Positions 60,281-64,000 of a stretch of 64,000 bases of DNA are shown one piece after another. The stretch lies in the NCBI RefSeq assembly GCF_028368935.1, contig NZ_JAQNDK010000002.1, forward strand, positions 1,488,001 to 1,552,000, in the 5' to 3' direction. The notes under the pieces are model-generated. The model did not search any database, was not told the DNA's origin, and worked only from the letters and a program-made list of their open reading frames with translations. The translations under genes and the position numbers were made by a program. Within the stretch, counting starts at the first letter, position 1; each line of letters starts with the position of its first letter. This stretch comes from Sorangium aterium. Its GTDB lineage: Bacteria; Myxococcota_A; Polyangia; Polyangiales; Polyangiaceae.

Positions 60281-60691
60281 GCGGACGGGGACGTTGTTGC
60301 GCGTGGCGTTCGAGTAGGGGCAAACCTGGTGCGCCTTCTCGACCAGCTGCTCGGCTTGCGACCGCTCCAGGCCCGGCAGCGCGATCCGAAGGCCGATGTC
60401 GAGGCCAAACCCGCCCTCGGAGCGCGGGCCGATGCCGACGCTCGCCGTCACGGTGGCCTCGGCCGGGATCCGGGCCTTCTCCTGCGCGGCCACGAACTTG
60501 AGGGCGCCCAGGAAGCAAGCCGCGTAACCCGCCGCGAACAGCTGCTCCGGGTTGTTCCCCTCGCCGCCAGCGCCGCCGAGCTCCTTCGGCGTCGAGAGCT
60601 TGACCTTGAGAGCACCGTCGGCAGTGGCAGCGTGGCCATCGCGGCCGCCATGGGCCGTGGCTTGCGTCGTGTACTTCACGTCAACAGGCAT
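60266..60691 (-). CDS. ohr: Organic hydroperoxide resistance protein (OsmC/Ohr family)
   Basis: 141 residues from ATG 60691 (AAGGAA upstream). Peroxidatic Cys59 (GYAACFLGAL), resolving Cys in HQVCPYSNATR, and the supporting Arg17 and Glu49 fit the Ohr subgroup. Ohr reduces organic hydroperoxides with lipoylated partners. No OhrR gene is adjacent. Confidence 0.95.
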   Translation of the reverse strand: MPVDVKYTTQATAHGGRDGHAATADGALKVKLSTPKELGGAGGEGNNPEQLFAAGYAACFLGALKFVAAQEKARIPAEATVTASVGIGPRSEGGFGLDIGLRIALPGLERSQAEQLVEKAHQVCPYSNATRNNVPVRLEVA

Positions 60692-60900
60692 TGGAGCGTT
60701 CCTTTCGTGGCGATGGGCTCGGTCACGGGCAGCTCGCCCCCGCCGGGCACGGCCCGACCGGGCAGCGCCGTTCGGGTACGCTCCCATAGTGCCCACTTTC
60801 CTCCCGGGCAACCGCGGGAGGAGACGCCACCCGGAAATCACGCCAGGCATCGACCGCGCGGCGTCATCCGATTGTAATCAGCTTGCAGTCCGCTGGCGGC

Positions 60901-61509
60901 TCACGGACCAGCCCAGGTGTAGTCCAGCGCGGAGAGGTCGGGCGCCCCGACCGGTATCTCCCCGGTGAAGCCGAGCGTGACGAGCTCGAGGCGGTTGCCG
61001 AATGGATCGTTGAAATAGAGCGACGCCTGGCCCGGCGGTCCGAGCCGCGTGGGGCCGTACGTCGGCACCGAGGCCGCGTTCAAGCGCTCCTTCCACGCAA
61101 GCAGCTTCCCGGGCGCGACCCAGAGCGCGCAGTGCGGATGATCCGCTTTCCGGGGCGGCTGCCCGATCGGCGACTCGAAGAGGTCGAGCCGCGGCCCCCC
61201 GGCGAACACGACCGAGAGGTGGACCCCCCGCGCGATCTCGTCTGCAGGCCGCCCCATCCGCTCGAGGAACGGGACGTCGACGCGCATCATCAGGCGCGCG
61301 CCGAGCAGCCCGACATAGAACCGCTCCGCCACCCGGAGATCCGAGCACGGCACGGTGAGGTGATCGACAGCGCGCAGCTTGCCGCCCCACGGCGGAAGCA
61401 GGCGATACGCAAGGTGCGACCAGGCGAAGAACAGACGCATCCCCACGCCTATCGCCTTTCGCTGGACCCGGGCGGCGAGCGGCGCGGTGGTGAGCTCCAA
61501 GGACATCAT
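60901..61509 (-). CDS. VOC (glyoxalase-like) family protein
   Basis: 202 residues from ATG 61509 with GGAGG upstream. After a helical N-terminus of about 45 residues with a hydrophobic part (GMRLFFAWSHLAYRLLPPW), one VOC domain follows: LRAVDHLTVPCSDLRVAERFYVGLLGARL, PHCALWVAPGKL, and SLYFNDPFGNRLELVTLGF with the Glu metal ligand. The substrate cannot be told. It is divergent from a TetR gene across a palindrome. Confidence 0.9.
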   Translation of the reverse strand: MMSLELTTAPLAARVQRKAIGVGMRLFFAWSHLAYRLLPPWGGKLRAVDHLTVPCSDLRVAERFYVGLLGARLMMRVDVPFLERMGRPADEIARGVHLSVVFAGGPRLDLFESPIGQPPRKADHPHCALWVAPGKLLAWKERLNAASVPTYGPTRLGPPGQASLYFNDPFGNRLELVTLGFTGEIPVGAPDLSALDYTWAGP

Positions 61510-61531
61510 GCATTTCCTCCATGCGATGGGA

Positions 61532-61553
61532 GTCAATCAATCAGTTGATTGAC
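61532..61553. promoter_or_regulatory. TetR-type operator between the VOC and TetR genes
   Basis: GTCAATCAA and TTGATTGAC are perfect 9-bp inverted arms around TCAG, in the 136-bp divergent promoter region. The form matches TetR-family operators, and the site lies 23 bp before the VOC gene start and 93 bp before the TetR gene start. It likely controls both. Confidence 0.75.
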
Positions 61554-61645
61554 AATACGCGACGGCGGCCGGACGGTCAAGGCGCGCGCCGCGGGCGCTT
61601 GCTGGGACCGGAGGAAACCTGTAGCTTTGCGCGGGCTTGGCGAAG

Positions 61646-62299
61646 ATGAGAAGCGCCGCCGCGGGCGGCAAGACCTCGTCCACGGAGCTCGGTGCAGCGC
61701 GGCGGCGCGACCTGCTCGAGGCGGCGTATACGCTCATCGCCGAGAAGGGCCTCGAGGGGCTGCGGACGCGCGACATCGCGGCGCGCGCAGGGGTCAATAT
61801 CTCGACGCTGCACTACTATTTCGGGACGAAGGACGAGCTCCTCGCGGCCATCGTCACGCACGTGACAGACAAGTTCGTGGAGGCGCAGCGACGCCCGGCA
61901 GGCCAGGGCGCCGCAGGCCCGGCGGACGCGCGCGCGATCCTGAGAGCGCACCTCGAGAGCGCATGGCGCACCTTCCAGGACAATCCGCACCTCGCGGCCG
62001 TGCTGCAAGAGCTCTCCGTGCGCGCGCAGCGCGACCCGGCGGCGCAGGCGGCGCTCCGCGCCGTCCACAAGGAGTGGAACCTCGCTGTCGAGCACCTCGT
62101 GCGACAAGGCGTGCGCGGCGGACAGCTGCGCTCCGATCTGGATCCTCGCTCCGCGGCCCGCGTGGTCACGTCGTTCATCATCGGCGCCATGACCCAGCTC
62201 GGGATCGACTCCGAAGCGTTCGACTTTCACCTCGTCTCGGACGAGCTCGATCGATGGCTCGCGCCCGCGGACGGCAAGCGGGCGCGCAGCCGCGGGTGA
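61646..62299 (+). CDS. TetR-family transcriptional regulator
   Basis: 217 residues from ATG 61646 (TTG 61637 possible). N-terminal HTH: RDLLEAAYTLIAEKGLEGLRTRDIAARAGVNISTLHYYFGTKDELLAAI. The C-terminal ligand domain is helical (QELSVRAQRDPAAQAALRAVHKEWN). It is divergent from the VOC gene and probably represses it. Confidence 0.95.
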   Translation: MRSAAAGGKTSSTELGAARRRDLLEAAYTLIAEKGLEGLRTRDIAARAGVNISTLHYYFGTKDELLAAIVTHVTDKFVEAQRRPAGQGAAGPADARAILRAHLESAWRTFQDNPHLAAVLQELSVRAQRDPAAQAALRAVHKEWNLAVEHLVRQGVRGGQLRSDLDPRSAARVVTSFIIGAMTQLGIDSEAFDFHLVSDELDRWLAPADGKRARSRG

Positions 62300-62395
62300 G
62301 CGGCTCGACAGCCGTCGAGCGACGCAGAGGCGCTCCCCGCCACGTCACGTCAGCTCATCAGCTCAAGCGCGCGTCGATGCGCGCGCCCGGTCGGC

Positions 62396-63667
62396 TCACC
62401 GCGGGCCCTTGGCGCCGCAGTGGGAGAGCGCGTAACGCAAGGCGCTCTGGAGCACGCTGAAGGTCTTGAACCCGCCATCCGCCGCGCCGAGCTCCGTCAT
62501 CGTCCGCGCGATCTCGGGCGAGATCCCGGAGACGAGGCAGCTGCTGCCGAGGAGGTTCGCCGCGCGCACCACGGCGAGGAGGTGAGCCACGGTCGCGGCG
62601 TCCACCGCGCTCACGCCGGTCAGGTCGAGGATGGCGAAGCGCGCGCTCGTCCGCACGATCTCGGTGAGCAGCCGCTCCATGATGTCATTCGCCCGCCCCG
62701 TCTCCACGGTCCCGATGATCGGCAGCACGAGGACCCCCTCCCACGCCTGGATGATGGGCGTGGACATGGCGCGCATCGTCTCCTGCTGCTGCCGCATCAG
62801 CGCCTCGGCGCGCTCGCGCTCGGCGTTCTCCGCCGCGAGAAGGCGGTTCTTCTCCTCGAGCTCCTCTGCGTGGATGGCCCGGCGCTGGAGCGCCTCCCTG
62901 AGCTCGGCCTCCAGCTGCTTGAAGGGCGTGATGTCCCTGATCGTGATCGCGACACCGTCGCTCAGCGGGATGACCTGATGCTGGAACCACCGATCCTTGT
63001 GCAATGGACTGTCGCTCAGCTCCTCCTCGAGGAGCCGCTCGCCGGTCCGAGCGACGCGCGCGTACTTGTCCAGCTGCTGGCGCGCGGCGGGCGAAAGCTC
63101 GCTGAGCCGCTTGCCGACGATCTCCTCGCGGGGCATCGACATCCCCGCGAGGGCCCTCTGGTTGGCGTCGGTGATCACGAAATCCACGAGTGTCCCGGCC
63201 TCGTCGAGCGCGCTCCGGAGCACGAAGAAGGCGTCCAGGCTCCCTTCGACCGCCGCCCGGAACCGGGACTCGGCCTCGATCAGCGACTCCTCCGCGCGCT
63301 TGCGATCGGTGATATCACGAGCGACGAAATAGACGAGCTCCTCCTCCGGGTGAACCGACGAGTTCCACTCGATCCATCGGTAAGAGCCGTCGCGACACCG
63401 GTAGCGGTTCGTGAACGTCACGCTGCCGCTGCCGCCGAACACCTGCGCCGACTCGGCCAGCGTGCGCTCTCGATCGTCGGGGTGCACGAAGTCGATGAAC
63501 GGCGTCGACAAGAGCTCTTCGCGCGAGAACCCGAGCGTGCGCTCCCACGCCTGGCCAACCCGCTTGAAATGCCCGTCAAAACCGGCGGTGCCGATCAGAT
63601 CCACGGACATCTCGAAAAAGCGGCCCAGCTCGTCCGTTTGCCACGCTTGTTTCATGGTAAATTCCAT
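62396..63667 (-). CDS. PAS-PAS-STAS sensor protein (RsbR/stressosome-like)
   Basis: 423 residues (start ATG 63667, or ATG 63655). Two PAS domains (about residues 15-125, ending YFVARDITDRKRAEE, and 130-255, ending ITIRDITPFKQLEAEL) are followed by a coiled coil (EELEEKNRLLAAENAERERAEALMRQ) and a C-terminal STAS domain (WEGVLVLPIIGTV, ARFAILDLTGVSAVDAATVAHLL, CLVSGISPEIA). This is the layout of RsbR-type stressosome subunits; the PAS pair probably senses a ligand or redox state. RsbS, RsbT and RsbU homologues are not seen. Confidence 0.92.
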   Translation of the reverse strand: MEFTMKQAWQTDELGRFFEMSVDLIGTAGFDGHFKRVGQAWERTLGFSREELLSTPFIDFVHPDDRERTLAESAQVFGGSGSVTFTNRYRCRDGSYRWIEWNSSVHPEEELVYFVARDITDRKRAEESLIEAESRFRAAVEGSLDAFFVLRSALDEAGTLVDFVITDANQRALAGMSMPREEIVGKRLSELSPAARQQLDKYARVARTGERLLEEELSDSPLHKDRWFQHQVIPLSDGVAITIRDITPFKQLEAELREALQRRAIHAEELEEKNRLLAAENAERERAEALMRQQQETMRAMSTPIIQAWEGVLVLPIIGTVETGRANDIMERLLTEIVRTSARFAILDLTGVSAVDAATVAHLLAVVRAANLLGSSCLVSGISPEIARTMTELGAADGGFKTFSVLQSALRYALSHCGAKGPR

Positions 63668-63889
63668 CGCTATCAGATCCGGCGTCCACGATCGAGCCTC
63701 TGGCGCGACGCGAGGCCCAGCGCTGCGGACGAGCCTGCCAACGGTCGAGGGGTGCGCGCTGGGCGACCGCGCTCCCGGTCAGCCTCACTCGACGCCTGAA
63801 GGAGAGAGCCCCTTGATGAAGCACATTGCCATGCTGGCTTCCCCAGGCTTCACGTCGCTCGAGATGCCGCGCTCGCCCGACGCGGCCGG

Positions 63890-64000
63890 TCAGCTCGCGC
63901 GGAAGGCGCTGTAGAGCTGGTCGCGCCACGCGATCAGGTCGTCGTAGCGATCGCGCAGGTCGGGGTCGGAGAAGCACCGCCGGCTGGCGGCGCCGAGCTT
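63890..64000 (-). CDS. C-terminal end of an unidentified protein (partial)
   Basis: The last 36 codons of a minus-strand gene running out of the window: SRRCFSDPDLRDRYDDLIAW then RDQLYSAFRAS and a TGA at 63890. The pattern is compatible with the C-terminal helix of a glutathione-transferase-like protein (DPDL-x-RY-x2-LIAWRD), but too little is visible to decide. Confidence 0.45.
   Translation of the reverse strand, partial: KLGAASRRCFSDPDLRDRYDDLIAWRDQLYSAFRAS

Noticed and set aside
63816-63914. Short plus-strand ORF (MKHIAMLASPGF)
   Set aside because: Overlaps the minus-strand partial gene and has no recognisable feature.

Overview
The window is about 70% GC, codes densely on both strands, and is rich in predicted lipoproteins with Ser/Gly/Thr-rich linkers, Kelch and other beta-propeller proteins, a DUF1552 protein, Uma2 and Rpn-like nucleases and a thaumatin-like protein. 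This mix suggests a large-genome myxobacterium of the Sorangium/Polyangiales type. That assignment is an inference, because no rRNA or other marker gene is present. I saw no tRNA, rRNA or CRISPR array.

Layout. 1-3.8 kb: end of a universal stress protein, a GH43 glycosidase and a TonB/AgmX-like envelope protein. 4.1-10.2 kb, minus strand: metG, an unknown protein with a strong ribosome binding site, and a 14-repeat Kelch lipoprotein. 10.3-11.2 kb: remnant of an IS21-type insertion sequence. 11.4-19.9 kb: a DUF1552 Tat protein, an RDD membrane protein, small membrane and secreted proteins, two lipoproteins and a three-gene coupled operon starting with a YdeI-like protein. 20.0-23.2 kb: a four-gene, translationally coupled operon around a DUF692/MNIO enzyme, the best candidate here for an undescribed peptide- or protein-modifying system. 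23.3-31.6 kb: Uma2 nuclease, a GNAT enzyme, a vanadium-peroxidase-like Tat protein, thaumatin-like, beta-propeller and lamin-tail lipoproteins, and an M20 peptidase. 31.9-38.1 kb: a hydrolase lipoprotein, an Rpn-like protein, an MBL-like protein, a double ClpX-type zinc-finger protein, a cupin fragment, a PP2C phosphatase and a UvrA fragment; this part looks rearranged.

38.1-45.3 kb: YceI lipoprotein, a DODA dioxygenase divergent from a LysR regulator, then an overlapping four-gene operon (binding protein, permease, ATPase, flavin monooxygenase) for import and oxidation of an organosulfur or similar compound. The last gene runs into a cluster of short GC-rich repeats. 45.6-54 kb: S41 peptidase, 1-Cys peroxiredoxin, a gene broken by one in-frame amber codon, a cupin, a hydrolase divergent from an IclR regulator coupled to a class IV aminotransferase, and a second LysR. 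54.7-64 kb: a diheme cytochrome lipoprotein, a heterodimeric ABC exporter with one degenerate ATP site, ohr, a VOC protein divergent from its likely TetR repressor across a 9-bp-arm palindrome, and a PAS-PAS-STAS sensor.

Recurrent themes are 4-bp ATGA/GTGA/TTGA overlaps inside operons, long intergenic hairpins built from GCCAAGA/GCAAAGA units, and several gene remnants (istA, uvrA, cupin, lipoproteins).
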